64,000 nucleotides of DNA from Podocnemis expansa (GCA_007922195.1 ML682067.1:1626357-1690356), one strand, 5' to 3'. Positions 32,590 through 45,479 are shown, numbered from the stretch's first letter. The notes: a model not told the origin generated them from the sequence alone. Made by a program: numbers and translations.

Positions 32590-34900
32590 TATGAGTTGTT
32601 GTTCAAGAAGGGAAGTGATGGGGTAAGTTTTAAGTGAAAGCTCTGCCTGCTTCTGTGCCAGCAGCAGCTGTTTTAGTCATGGCCCTTGCTGGTGGGGATC
32701 AGTGGATGTGGCTTCCAGATTTGCAGGAGAATGTAAACTGCAGGTTGTGTCTAACTTTCGGGACAGCGCTGGGCAGATGCCTAGGAAGAGTCAATAAACG
32801 GTCATTGGAAGTTGTCAAGACTTGCAGGACTTCAGCGCTGTGTAAATCCTAGGAACATGGAGAAAAAATCCTGAGTTTACTTTCAGAGCAGATAATGGCA
32901 TCTTAAGCATTCCTTACAGTTTTAATAATACTGAAAAAAAAAATCTTGCAGAACCCATTTAAGAAAAATTGAAGGCGATCAACAAGGGATTGGTGCCAGT
33001 GCTCTCAACTGGAACCTTATAATGCAGGATTGTTTGGTTAAAGTTAAATCACATAACAAAATGATTGATTTTGATGTTTTCTGGTAACTTTTCAAAACCC
33101 ACGGTTCTTCGTAGTCATTTTATATGGAGTAACATGACAACTTTGTTACTGTAGGTGTAAAAACAAGTTCCGTCACCATGGATTGCTTTTGTTGCTGCTT
33201 TATCAAAGGAGTGGATGTATAAGAAACATATCCACTACAGCATTAACATTTGGGAATTTTATATTATAGCTATTTCATTATGCTGCATAGTAAGTTGTAA
33301 ATTTTTGATATACTACTTGTTAATCAAGTATTAATGTACAGTCACATATACTCCTCTAGATGGTAGAGCAGGTCTATGGTTTGTCTATAAATTAACAAGC
33401 AAGGGAATTAATTTCTTTTGGCTGCTTTCTTATTGGATGCTTCCATGTACTGCCAAGAAAGAATGTAGTAGAAAATATTCAAAGTGAGATTGCTTGATCT
33501 TCTGTAAGGAAGAGACTTCTAGTCTCAGGTTGGCTACTGAAGACTGTTGGAGAAATGTTTTGTTTGTTATAAATAACTAAAGTAGCATAAATGACAAGGT
33601 ATGTTGTTTAAAAAGGATAATTTCAACCATGAGAAACTAAATATTCTCTTCTGTCACTTCAATATAGTTCCTTATTACGTGTTCTAGATGCATATTTTTT
33701 ATGTCAGTAGATAGGTGTGTGGTGTTTTCTGGAAAAACACAGAAATGGGTAGGTGGATGGACTGTCATAATATGTTAGCTGTTTACTAGAAATGTGGACA
33801 CTTTCAAAGATTATCTAATTTGAGTACTGCAATGACAGTTTAAAAAAAAAGGCCTACAAAATCTGAGTCAGGAATGTGTATTGTTCTTTCTACCTTACTT
33901 TTTTTTTTTTTTTTTTTTTTTACCAGTGTGCCCAATTACTACTGGGTATCTTTCTAACATTCGACACCAACTAAGATTCTAATTTTTAGACAGTTCATAA
34001 GCTTGTTTATTCATATGATCTATTTATTATCTCTTATATTCATATGAAGCTCAACAAAGTAATGTTTATTAACTCCTATCATTGATGCTCTTCCATTTTC
34101 AGTTTCCACATTGTAAATAAAAAACTATTCAGAACCTTCAGTAAATATTTTCCTCCTGTTATATGTTTCATTGTGTATGGCTGAAGCTCTAATTAATTAA
34201 CTAATTCATTTTAGTAGAATTTCAGTGCTGCTTAGAATTTGATTGAACCTTTTTTCCTCCCTTTTTGGAATTCAAGAGACCATAAAGTGGTCAAAATAAG
34301 TAGTCAGTGTTGAATTAGGTTGTCCTTGAACCTGAAGAGTAGAATAGATTAGATAAACCTTTCAAACTGGCCAGAAAAAATAGCCAGTCTAGTAATGAAA
34401 TGAAATAAGATACATTTGCAGCTAATGTAGGATTTTAGTATGGCATGGATTTAAAAGGCTATTACAAATACAGTTAAATTCTGATTTAGAGCCAGTTGTG
34501 CTGATACCCCCTCTGCTGTTTCCAGACAATATTCCTGTTCAAATAGTCTACAATGCACTTGTATAATACACCATGGTAGCATAATTTTTTGTGTATAACT
34601 ACTCATTCTAACCTAATATTGCAGCCATATTTACATCCCAATTAACAAAAAAATTACAGAATAAAATTGAATCTTATGTTGCTTTTTAAGGAATGTTTCA
34701 TAGAGGCACTTTATTTTTGTATTGTATTATATATATTCTTATCTGTGATGATTATTGACACTTAGTGGGCTGGGAAAAAGGTAGCCTTAGTCTTGATGCT
34801 ATGATCATCAGTAAATTTGGACACAGGTTTTTACTGTGTTGTATAATTCAGCACAAAAAGATCTATAATTCTGAGTTATGGTTGCTTCATGGCTTATGTG
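32590..34900. other. intronic DNA without recognised elements
   Basis: AT-rich with a T run at 33899-33922. No RNA gene or clear transposon was recognised. Confidence 0.4.
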
Positions 34901-34907
34901 TATAAAG

Positions 34908-35368
34908 CAGGGGTCAGCAGCCCCCGGCACACGTGCAGGCAGTGGCACGTGAAATGATTTGGAGCTGAATGTGGCACTTCTGTCCCAGAAAAGCTAGTGG
35001 TGGTGCCCCAGGCACCCGATGGTTCCAAGACATGCCATGGAAAGAAGCTGCTTGGACCTGCAGTGGCTTCTTTTGTGGCATGCCTGGTGATCCCTGCCCT
35101 AGGTATGCTGTGGAGAGGAGCTGCTTTGGGCAGCTTCTTTCCAGGGTGCTTGGAGACTCATCCCTGGTCACGCTACATAGAAGAGTCGTTCAGGGTATCT
35201 TCTTTCTGTGGCATGCCTGGAAACACCTCACCCCACAAACGCTTCAGCTGTGGAAGCCACCGAATTTTCAGGCAGCAGCCACTTTTTCAGCAGAGGGGAC
35301 TACTGGCACTGATTGAGGTTCAGGGAGGAGGGGCTGGCACAGGAGTCTTAAAAGGTTGCTGACCCCTG
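34908..35368. mobile_element. hAT-type non-autonomous element
   Basis: Ends CAGGGGTCAGCAGCC and GGTTGCTGACCCCTG bound 461 bases, nearly perfect inverted repeats. Flanks (GTATAAAG and GAGCAAAT) do not match well, so the target duplication has decayed or the insertion was altered. The interior shares 'catgccatggaaagaagctgc'-type blocks with 18064-18562. Confidence 0.75.
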
Positions 35369-35654
35369 GAGCAAATCACAATAAGGAAGGGAAAAAAGCA
35401 GTTAAGTCATTCCTACAAGCCATCTGTACTCTTCCCATCAGTTGTTCTCAGCGGCCTCAACTACTTTCTGTGAAGTTTTCACTGGTAAATTCTGAAGGGA
35501 CTTAAGTTTCTGCTGGTGGGCATATGCAAAGCCATGTAAGACCTGATGCCACTGGTGTGCAAGCCCCAGTGAGATGCTTAAGTAGGCATTCCTGCAGCAA
35601 TCTTGCATGTAGGACCCAATCCAGTGAGCAGTCCAAAGAGAGAAGGAAGTAGTA

Positions 35655-35875
35655 GTGGTCCATTTATAAGCAATAGCTGATTGGTTATAGCACTGCCCTG
35701 GGATGTGTGAAGCCCAAGTTCAGATCCTTGTTTTGGAGAAGGGACTTAAACTTATGTCTCTTAGATCAGTGATCTAACCACTAGTTACAGATTATTTTGG
35801 GGATGTCTCTCAATCTTTCATGTTGAAGTTCTTCCACTCTTTATGAAATATTTAAATATTAATTGGGCCAGAGAG
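35655..35875. repeat. tRNA-like inverted SINE-type repeat, first copy
   Basis: 'tgattggttatagcactgccctgggatgtg...agttcagatcc' resembles A-box/B-box tRNA-derived sequence. It is followed by its own inverse ('gggacttaaacttatgtctcttagatcagtgatctaaccac'), giving a large hairpin. It is too diverged for a functional tRNA. Confidence 0.5.
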
Positions 35876-35884
35876 AGTAAGGGT

Positions 35885-36110
35885 AACTCTAGTCAAGTGT
35901 AACAAATGAATCCGGTGGCACTTTGAAACATGAACAGATTTATTTATTGCTTGAGCTTTCATGGAAGAAATCACACTTCGTCAGATGCTTGAAGTGGGAT
36001 TTTCTCCCACGAAAGCTCATCTGATTGCTGGCACTTTGAAAGACTAACAAATTTATCAGACTCCTTGTTTATTTTCCCAAACTAGACTAACGTGACTACC
36101 CTTTGGATCT
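35885..36110. mobile_element. palindromic Penelope-tail element
   Basis: The left arm ('ggtggcactttg', 'agatttatttattgcttgagctttcatgg', 'cacttcgtcagatgctt') is joined directly to an inverse right arm ('gaagtgggattttctcccacgaaagctcat', 'ggcactttgaaagactaacaaattt', 'gactagactaacgtg'-type end). Each arm is the 3' tail of the Penelope-like family. It separates two tRNA-like hairpin repeats, so it is probably the younger insertion. The right arm has the GTGGG...CCCAC-GAAA hairpin described under findings. Confidence 0.6.
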
Positions 36111-36234
36111 AGGTAAGTGGTTAGCACATGCTATCTTTTTCTTTGGCCTGTGAACATTTAAGCATTTCCTACAGAGTGGAGTTAATTCAATAGGTAGGAA
36201 TGAGAAAGACTCACCAGAGAATACTTGGTGGTTG

Positions 36235-36360
36235 GGCATTCACTCAAGTTCAAACTCTCTTCCAAATCTATCAGAATGGGAATTTGAATGCATGTCTCCC
36301 ACATCCCTGATGAATGCTAACCACTCGGCTAGAGGGTATGAGGGCATCACTACCACCACC
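36235..36360. repeat. tRNA-like inverted SINE-type repeat, second copy
   Basis: 'cactcaagttcaaact' and 'gaatttgaatgcatgtctcccacatccctgatgaatgctaaccactcgg' mirror the arms of 35655-35875. It is degenerate. Confidence 0.4.
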
Positions 36361-36544
36361 CTCCCTCCCTCCCCCACCCTCTTTTTTTAATAAGAAAAGG
36401 GTGACTTGTCTTGGGCACCTGATTGTAGGAGAGGCTGTGTGGTGGGGCATCTAAAGGCAGGCAATGTTGACCTTAAGTCTCTTCTTGTCTCTAGCACTTA
36501 TGTCTATCTCTGCCCCAGTGCTCTCTTTGTCAAATGAGGATAAT

Positions 36545-36760
36545 ACTTCCTTTTTCATAGATCTGGTCTCAAAAGGGACCATTGTGAACATCTGACCTGC
36601 TGTATAACACAGCCCCTAGAACTTCCCCAAAATAATTCTTAGAACATTTCTTTTAGGAAACCATCCAGTTTTGATTTTAAATCATCAGAGTTGGAGAGTC
36701 CACTGTCATCTTGTCTATTCAGATTGTTAGCTCATAAGAATGTCTGTACTAGGTCAGACA
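36545..36760 (-). mobile_element. CR1 LINE 3' fragment
   Basis: 'aaaagggaccattgtgaacatctgacctgctgtataacacag', 'aacttccccaaaataattc' and 'gaaaccatccagttttgattttaaat' follow the reverse complement of the CR1 3' region. No coding capacity remains. Confidence 0.6.
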
Positions 36761-36984
36761 AGTGGTCCATCTAGCTTAAGTAATCTGTCTTCTGACTGCT
36801 GACCGTGCCAAATGTTTCAGGGGAATGAATAGAACAAAGCAATTTATCTAGTGATCCATCCCCTGTCATCCAGTTCCAGCTTCTGGCAGCCAGAGGTTTT
36901 GGAGCACCTAGGGCTTAGAGGTGTGTTCCTAAACATCTTGGCTAATAGCCGCTGATTAACCTATCCTCCAGAACTTATCTTACA

Positions 36985-37165
36985 TTGATGCTATTGCATA
37001 GATGTAGTGTGTCTGGAGAAGATGCTGTATGTTGACAGGAGAGCATATACTGCTGACATAGAAGTGCTGTGGACAGTGCTTATGTTGCTGGAACATCCAT
37101 TGCTTGTTCACGTCCTTGAGTGACGTAACTTAGATCGACTTTAGTGGTAGTGTAGATCTGCCCTC
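36985..37165. repeat. short dispersed repeat, class unknown
   Basis: 'gctgacatagaagtgctgtggacagtgcttatg' and 'gtaacttagatcgactttagtggtagtgtagatctgccc' show internal inversion (AGATCGACT / AGTGGTAGTGTAGATCT). A partial relative is seen at about 43195-43390. Likely a MITE-like element. Confidence 0.35.
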
Positions 37166-38039
37166 GGAGGACTGTAATTATGCTCTGTGTTGAGTCATGA
37201 AACTAACATATGGCTGTTGCAGTAACTTCACTCTGTGAAGTGAAGTGAACCCGTCACTTCAGAAATGACATGAAGACTCACTAGTGTAGGATGATGTATT
37301 ATTAAAATTCAGGGCACACTTTCCCCCAGTTTTTCTGTCAAGCTACTTAATCAAATCCAGTTATACAACACTTCTTGAGATGACATTTGAACAAATATTT
37401 TTAAGAAGAAAAACATTTATGGAATTCATATTATTCAGTATCCTTTCAAATCAAGTTAAATGAAATAAATAAAAACATTCTATGGGACTTCAATGTGAGC
37501 TTCATAGCTGACCAGGTTTGACTAGAATGTAACAAATAATGACATCTGCTTTTCTTGTGTGTTCCCAGATGACCAGCCTGGTGTCATTTTTTAGCATATA
37601 TGCATAGTTTTAAAAAGTGTGATTATTTTGATCTCTATAAAATAAATGAGCACCTATTTTTCACTCCAGAATGCTTGACAGTTTGAATATACAGTTGTCA
37701 GAATGACACTCTGTCTCACCCCAGTAACCTACACAGTGCCCAGTAACAGAGAAAAACAATAACTCCTTTATTTCCCCATGCTGTTCCTTAAGAGCCAAGA
37801 GCAATAGGTGGATTTTGCTGCATGTTCTGAAGGTCAACAAAATCTACATGAAGAGCGACCAGTCCCAGAGCTTGCAGGCCCTCATGCTAGCAATCCCCTA
37901 TCTGTTACACTAGGGATGTGCAATCTAGAGCACATCCACTGACTGTAACTGGCATTGTTGCTCGGGGAGAGAGGCAGTCTCTCAAATTTCTTAGCTCTTT
38001 TGTGTCTCTTCAGGTCAAACCCAAAAGCTCGAAGTCTAC

Positions 38040-38800
38040 CTAGAAGCCTATAGGCAACAAATGCAGTTTATAGAGCAGTGGTGTAAGACAGCAAGATGAA
38101 CTGCTTGAAATATCAGGCACTAACCTCAAAATCATCCAGAAATTTTGTGCTACCCTCAGTTTCTGAATGATTTTAAAATGTAGTCTTGTGCAAAGAATGT
38201 TGTAGTAGTCTACCCTTGAGGTGAGAAAGGAATGTATGACAGTAGCAAGGACCTGGAAAAAAAATGTTGCTGGCTTGGTTGATATCACCTGAAAACTTAA
38301 CCTGGACTCTAATTTGCCAACTCAAACAACAGAAGACACATGCTATCTTTGGCATGTCTTTTGATTGCTTTTCTCAGCCAATCACCATTTCAGTTTAACT
38401 GAATTGTTTCTCAGACATGTAGTCCTCATTCATGCCTTAAATCTTAACCCAACACTGGAGAAGGCCAAGACTGCTCTGGCCAGGTAGAATGAGATGGAGA
38501 CAAAAAGCTGGGTATGATCAGCATACTGAAGACATTGCCTTACACATCTTTCCACAGATCCTCCCAAGACTAAACATGGAACAAGATAGGATCTTGTAGA
38601 GTCCCAGACAAGAATGCCCTCTGGGAAACAAGAACAATATCTAGCAAGATAGGAAGAGTCATAAAAGAGCAGACTCCATCCACTTCCCCTGTGATCTGAT
38701 GCAGCCAAATCAATGGCACCTCATGAGCAACAACACTGAAGGAATATGGATGTAAAAACATCATGGACATCAGATTTTCATCCATCAGCAGGCAAAAATC
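38040..38800 (-). pseudogene. L2/CR1-like LINE reverse transcriptase fragment
   Basis: On the minus strand, near 38527-38500, 'CLQYADHTQLFVS' corresponds to the L2-type YADDTQL catalytic motif with its second Asp replaced by His. Further along, near 38255-38045, 'TVIHSFLTSRVDYYNILCTRL' and 'HFKIIQKLRVAQNF', then 'LTPLLYKLHLLPIGF', match the post-RT region of L2-group LINEs. Several frameshifts separate the pieces. It is an old, dead insertion, antisense to the presumed host gene. Confidence 0.65.
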
Positions 38801-39622
38801 ATCTATTCTAGCTGTGTCTATACCATACCCAGTAGTACCCCTATATACAAGGAACTTTGAAGCAGATAAACGGTTGTTTTTATCCTAACTTTTTTCAGTA
38901 ATGTTAATCCAAAAGGGAGAACTGGATACAGAGTGTTACTTGGCCAGTTTACTACCAGTTAATGATGGTTTATTGATTAACAATATGAGCTATTTATAAA
39001 GGGAAGCCAGCAGCCTGTGCTCCCTAGAGGAGTTACTGACAGTGTTCACCAACAGTAAGCACTATTCTTTTCATTGACCTTCATGAGCCGTGAGAATGAG
39101 TTGTTGTACAAAGCGCTCTGAACACGTAGCTAAACTGAGGTAGGAGAGATGTAGGATTTGTACTCTCAAAAATTGGCTGGTGACAGTTCTGCCCGAATCA
39201 GAACAATCATCTGTAAAACGAAAGGAAGTTTCTTCCAGTCAGGAATTTTCTCTTGTAAACCACTGAGTCAGACAACATGGATTAAGATATCTACTATCCA
39301 AAAGATGTACATTATTTTAGGCCCTTCAGGAGGAAGGGGAGAGATCAAAAGATGTTCAGCACTTTAATAGTGGAGATGGAATCTCAAAATGTAAGAGTTA
39401 ATGGTCACTCCATGACCTACGTACAACTTCTATCCTGGAATTCTCACAAGATGAACATGCTTTATTCAGTCTAACTCTTTGCAGGAGCACTGTATTCCAT
39501 GTTGTATGCAAATAGCACATAGTCACTTTCTCCTTGCTGATTTCCTTCCTTTGGCTCATGCTGCACTGTTTATCCAGCCAATACAAACTACACTGTAACA
39601 GCTGCTGCAGTGTTGACTAGCT

Positions 39623-40054
39623 CAGTGATTCTCAGCCGCTGTGCCGGGACACATTTTTATGTCACACAAAGTGTGTTTTGGCACAGAAGCTGAACGTGTC
39701 ACCGCAGTGAATCCACTGCTGAAACCCCATTCCCCCTGATGCCAAAAGAAACCCTTGCATGATCTTTGGGTGTCAGGGGGCTGCCCCTTAGGAGCTGCTG
39801 CCACAAGTCCTTGCAGCAGCCACTTTTTGCGGTAGCTGCTCATTAAACCTGCTGCTGCCAAAAGGAGTCAGGCTTTTTTTGGTGGCAGGGGCTACTTTAG
39901 TCTGAGCTGCTGCCAAAATTGCTGAATACGGGGAATGACGAGGGAAGGGGAGCCTTGGTGGTGGTGGTTTCCACAGGAGGGGTGTGTGCTTGCATTGCAT
40001 ACAGTTGGAGGGCTCCCAACCATGTTGCGACAGTAAAAGGGTTGAGAGCCCATG
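39623..40054. mobile_element. hAT-type non-autonomous element
   Basis: Ends CAGTGATTCTCAGCC and GGTTGAGAGCCCATG form imperfect inverted repeats around 432 bases. Flanks GACTAGCT (39615-39622) and GTCTAGCT (40055-40062) match 7 of 8. The interior has many 'gctgctgcc' motifs. There is no transposase. Confidence 0.85.
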
Positions 40055-40064
40055 GTCTAGCTAG

Positions 40065-43000
40065 GTGTTGCTGGTCTATATGAAGTAGAGCGCTTAATGT
40101 TTTTCCAAATTTTTGTATATAATTGTTACTGTTTTACCGAATTCTTGTTATAACTGTATTGACCACTGATCTTTTGTTATTAATCAAAGGCATGGAAGTC
40201 CACGTTCCTTGTCCACTAACAAACTAATCTTATGAGAGAGCGTGCTAGGTAAAATCACTGGCATCTTTTTGTGGAGAGGTAACTAAATCGAGTTAAACTG
40301 AACATAAACACTATTTTTATGTGTTCTCCTATATTGCCAAAACGTGTATGCTTACTGTTTTATTTTTGAAAAACTTCTGATAGAAAAAAGTCATCTCTTT
40401 TTAATGAGCTATAGTAATGAGACATGAGTCCTATGTGATGTAGCACTTTCCTCAAATCCTTAGAACCAACTTTATTACTTTTTATTTGTATTACACATAC
40501 AGCCATAGACATCAATTGGTTTGAGGTTGTGTTGTGCTGGTGCTACATAACCTTAAAGCAAGAGATGCTTTCCTGCCCCAAAGATCTTACACTGTGAATT
40601 AAGACATGTGGAAAGTGGAGGTAACAAGTCAGGGGAGGATGAGTGTAACAGTAACTGCAATGAGTGGTTATGTGAATTAACTGTTAGCTCAGTTTTCAGG
40701 TTTTAAGACTTTTTTTTTTTTTAGCATATTAATTAGCAGGATATAAATGGTATCCCTATTCCCTTTAGAGTTGCACTCAAGTTTATTTGTTCATGGTTCA
40801 TTGTTTATTATTATTTGGTCTCTTCTGCCAGCCAGAGTAGATTGGTGAGAATTATTTTTTTTGTACTAATGAATTTTTTAACCGCTGAAAAATAATATAT
40901 ACATGTTATTTGGTAGGAGCTGCTAATGTGATTGGTCCTGTACAATGGTAGGAACAGTCCTTCTTTATGGAATAAAATGGGCAAAAAAAAAAGAATTAGG
41001 ATGCTCTTCCTGCACCTGCATTTGGTTTATTCTGAGTGAAAAAGCAGGCTGTATTTGGTTTTTAAAGAGAGTCTGCTTAAGAATGAAAGATTTAAATCTG
41101 TTAAAATGTAAGGAATTCTTGCAATAAACTTACTGTACAACAGATTCAGATTTTATCACCATATTGTTAGTTTTGTTGTATAGCAATAGATGCTTCTATT
41201 AAGAATTGGTTATATGTGGAGAATTTTTTAGCCATCCAGTCTAATAGATAAATGGCACTTTTAATTTATATTTGTGGAGGTTGACTTGAATTTCGATTAG
41301 TTTATATTTTAGGTGCTTGAATAAAACAATGTTTTGGGACTTTAAAGGAATATCATCAGTTTAAATTTTTTGCATATGTGCTTTCTCACGTAGCGTTTTA
41401 AGTAATAGGTAAATTTTAACACCTCCCCCTCTCCCACCTCCCCCAAAACTGACAGACTGATTCAGGCAGGTGTGGGATCTAAAACCACTTTGAATGTCTA
41501 GATTTTTGGTTGACACTTCCTTTAATACCTTTGAAATGTATGCCAATATTTGAAACCAGAAGATATAGTTTAGCTTAGAAAGGAACTGTGCATAGATATT
41601 CACAAATGATTTTTTTCATTCTGTGAAATACTGCATGGTAAAATAGGAATGGTAGTAGCTGCCAGCATATATTGAGGGCAAGACCTGTCAATGGTCACTG
41701 TACGCTTTCTCTCATTCTGTAGCTGGCATGATCTGATCAACTTTCTTCTCCCCTTACCCTCCCACAAGTGTGCCTGACTCTGTGCCTGAGGTAGGTGCAT
41801 GTAGGATGAGGGAAGGCACAGGAAGTCAGCAGGGGTAGAACAGCCATTTTTTGGGGTAGTTGTGCTGTGGAGGGAACTGATCTACTGGAAACTTTGAAAA
41901 TATATGGGTCACATACTTTTTGACTTTATCTTATCTATTTAGATTGTAAGGGTAGTGGGACAGGGGTGTATATTATGTGTTGTGTTTGTAGAACTTCTCA
42001 CACAGTGATTCTGGCAGTACTATTGCAGCACAAATAAATATATTTTGTGTCCTTTAACTGTCAGCTTTTTAAATTGGGGATGGGTTGTCCTCTTCTTGGA
42101 GTTTGTATGTCTCTCCATCATCACCAACTACCCTGTGCTAGGAACTAAGAATGGATAAAGTTTTGGTAATATTAGTCATCACTAGCTAGTTGAGAAATTT
42201 CTGGCATCTGGATTTAGCAAGGATAATTATAAGGGTAATGGAGAGACCCCTCTACTAAAATATTATCCATCTGTATTCTTGATATCTGTTCATAAAACAT
42301 CAGCAAATGGCAAAGCAGAACATCTATTTTAGTCCTCATTTGCACAAGCCTCTCATCAACCGCAGTTGGATTTGCCCAGGTGCAGTGAGAGCAGGACGGG
42401 GACCGATGTTTAAGGTAAGCTGTTCTTCCAGAAGATTGAGACCATTTTGTGAATCAGTGGAGAATTAACTTCAGTAATATAATGAAAGTAAGCAAAGCAG
42501 CTTCACTTTTGTGTTAGGAATGGATTATTTACATGATAGCTTGAATAAGGGATCAATTTGAGGATTTGGGATGTAGTAATTTGTTCTATTACAGATAAAC
42601 TGTGCTGAAACTAGAGTGATAATTGCATGGAAAGTATTGCCATGGAATTGGAGCCAAATATATTGCTGGTCGAAAGTGGGTTTGCCTTCATTTACTTGTG
42701 TGAGTTTGTGCTTGCTTATTTCAGCAATGATTCTGATTGAGTCTTTTGTTGATTCTGTCAGTGGAGTCAGTTCCTTTACTATTCAAAGATGTCTTTCAGA
42801 AAAGGCCAAAAGAACTGTTAGCAAAACTAGATTGTCTTCTTCACATCTCTTCCTGCCAGACTTATGCCTTATTTATTTGTTTCCTGGCATATTGTAGATA
42901 GCATGACATCCTGTATGTTGGCAAGGAGACTTGCACATCCAACTCTTTCAAGATAACCAGGCAATTTATTCAAGGAACTTATTATTTGAGTATGCTAATA

Positions 43001-43930
43001 AACTGCTTAGTGATGTTAATAACAAACACCCCAAAACTGAATCAATAGTGTACAAGCTTGGGCTGAGTTTTGGTGTAGAAGTTTGTATGGATGCTATGAG
43101 CTGGTAGAACCAGTAGAATTAATACCCTCTATTTAACAAACACATTTTGAAATTAGAATTTGTAATCCATTTAATTTTCCTTGTTGTTCATTAACGGAGT
43201 GGTCTACGCTGCTGCTGGTAGTTGATGGGAGATAACGCAAGTTATTTTTCATAATGTATCTTATACATCTCCTATCAGTGTATTTAACATTGCTGTACTA
43301 CAGTGTCTTTACAGTGCTGCATCTGTGGGAGACAACCTCCCATTGACACAGCCTTACTTCTTTCAGTGAGGTAGATTACCAGTGTTGGCTGGAAATCCTG
43401 TCTAGACTGATTAAGTGGGATTCCAGTACCTGCACAATTGAACCTGCTGAATTGATTGCCATGGAGCCGGCAGTGAAGGCTTGCCCAAGACTGATAGGTC
43501 TGTTTACAAAAACGTTGAGGATCTGTAAATCAACTGTAGAAGAGCTGGTTAAATTTATATGGGTGTGGGGATGGGGGAGCGACAATGAAATAGATCAACT
43601 AGTAATATAATTTGGTGGCTTTAAATTGGGACTTGTGTGTTGTTTATTTGACAAATTAGAAGATATTTCACATGGGTAAAATGGGGAAAATGTAGATGGG
43701 AGTATTTTCCCAAGTTCTGCTCATTCATGATGTCAGAGTGAACCATGACTTAGATTCTAAAAGTCTTCATAGTTGTTCCTTTTTTCCTTACATGCTATGA
43801 TTAGCAGTGGTATAATTAAAAAAAAAAACAAAACACCTCATAATTTGGCTTGATTGGGGAGTTCACATCTCTATGTGCTATTGCTTATCTGTGAACTCAG
43901 GGCCAACATCACTGCTGGGTTTATGTTAGC
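40065..43930. other. intronic DNA without recognised genes
   Basis: AT-rich. T and A runs lie at about 40709 and 43820. A possible small repeat is at 43195-43390. No exon, tRNA or clear young transposon was recognised. Confidence 0.4.
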
Positions 43931-43949
43931 CGTCAAGATGCAAATTCAG

Positions 43950-44330
43950 CCTTAACAACCACTAATGGTAGACTTTGAAATGAAAGTTAAGATTCTTGAA
44001 TGCAAGATGGAAGCCAGCGGGGAAAAGTTTAAGGTCACTATGCAACCCAACCTAGTTTGACCAGTGGTTTTTGTCATGGACTGGACCTGCGGGTGGTCAT
44101 GCTTCGTGCTTGGTATCAGTGAGAGGACCCAAGCAAGGCTTGGAAAAAGACGGACACAGGAGGGACTGCAGCTATGGGCACTAGCACTCGGCAGCTGCTG
44201 TCTTGAATCTATTGTTGGGCTGACCAGCAGGTGTTGTGATGCCTTTAAGCCAATCAGGGTGGTCTGGTCAATCACATTGTTTAAATGTTAGGTCAGTTTG
44301 CTTCTCCAAGCTTCACTGCAGGCGCTGATA
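43950..44330. other. GC-richer segment of unknown class, possibly LTR-derived
   Basis: A patch with higher G+C ('ggactggacctgcgggtgg', 'gctgaccagcaggtgttgtg', 'ccaatcagggtggtctggtc') and minus-strand ORF 43952-44275 of unknown type. The composition and CCAAT-like box suggest an LTR or transposon remnant, but no ends were found. Confidence 0.3.
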
Positions 44331-44394
44331 GTTATGATGGAGGAGGATAAACACGGGCTTTCATTGTTCAAGGAAAGGTAAATAATTATGGACC

Positions 44395-44780
44395 TTAATT
44401 ATAGACTCATAATTCTAAGGTCAGAAGGGACCAATATGATCATCTAGTCTGACCTCCAGAAAGTGAGTCACAGAACCTCACTCACCTCCTCCTGCAATAA
44501 ACCTCTAACCTATGACTGGGTTATTAAAGTTCTTAACTCATGATTTAAAGACTTTAAAGCACAGAGAACCCACTAGTCGGTGAGCCACGTTGCCCCATGC
44601 TACAGAGGAAGATGAACCTCCCTCTCCCTCCAGGAGCCCTTGCCAATCTCCCCTGGGGGGAAATTCCTTCCTACATGTTGGCTTTTTTTCTATAGCACAG
44701 AAACAAATCAGTAAAACAGATAATAGTCTGATAGTCCTTGTTTCTCAAAATCAAATAGCTCCTTCATGTTTAGGCTAATA
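44395..44780 (-). mobile_element. CR1 LINE 3' fragment
   Basis: 'agactcataattctaaggtcagaagggaccaatatgatcatctagtctgacctcc' is the reverse complement of the CR1 3' end (minus-strand 'agactagatgatcatattggtccc...'). It is followed by further CR1-like untranslated sequence ('cctcctgcaataaacc', 'ctaacctatgactgggttattaaag'). It is 5'-truncated. Confidence 0.75.
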
Positions 44781-45209
44781 CTCCAGAGAAATGAATTAAA
44801 AAGTAACCTTAACTAGTTTAATTTATCATTTAGTATTTGATCATGTAATTAGTGTATGCATTTACTATTAAACAGTCAGTTCCTTGCAATTTGTTGTTGG
44901 CTTCGTGTCTTCTAATTATTAAAACTGAAGTTTCAATACGTTTATGTGGAATGTGTATTGTAAAGAAAAGTTTAATATTTCATTTGGTGGATGTGAAAAC
45001 ATTTCTGAATTTTATACAATTATATACATTTTTTTTTGCAAAACATGTTATAATCAGGTGCATAGAATATGTAACTTTTTAAGGTCTGTTTTTAGCTGAA
45101 TTATTATTATGTAACAAGAGCCTGCAAATAATTTTTATGTAAATAGAGGCTTCCGAGTTTAGTATTTTAAAATCCAAAATTTGACCTATCCTAAAAATAT
45201 AAGTGCAAT

Positions 45210-45479
45210 CAGGGGTGGTCTTAATGAATCTGGGGTCCTAGGCAAATGTCAAGGATGGTCCCTTGTCCTTGACTTTTGATACCCCCCCCCCCCAGCCTTG
45301 CAGGGTCCGTGCCTTCTCCCCTTGGGCCCTGCTGCCAGCCTCCCCAGGTCTCACAACTGACAGCCCTCCAGTCTTGCTACCATCTCCTGCCCAGTCAGCC
45401 AGCCAGCCAGCAGAGGGCCCTCCCCTGCACGGGGCCTGGGGCACTTGTCCACCCTTCTCCACAGTTAAGACTACCTATG
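45210..45479. mobile_element. hAT-type MITE
   Basis: Ends CAGGGGTGGTCTTAA and TTAAGACTACCTATG are inverted repeats around 270 bases. Flanks AGTGCAAT (45202-45209) and AATGCAAT (45480-45487) match 7 of 8. Contains a 13-base C run at about 45283. Confidence 0.85.

Noticed and set aside
34908..35368. ORF pair 34914-35362 as host genes
   Set aside because: They lie entirely within a hAT-type element with clear inverted ends.
43950..44330. An LTR on either strand
   Set aside because: Composition is suggestive, but no TG/CA ends with matching flanks were found, so it is left as unclassified.
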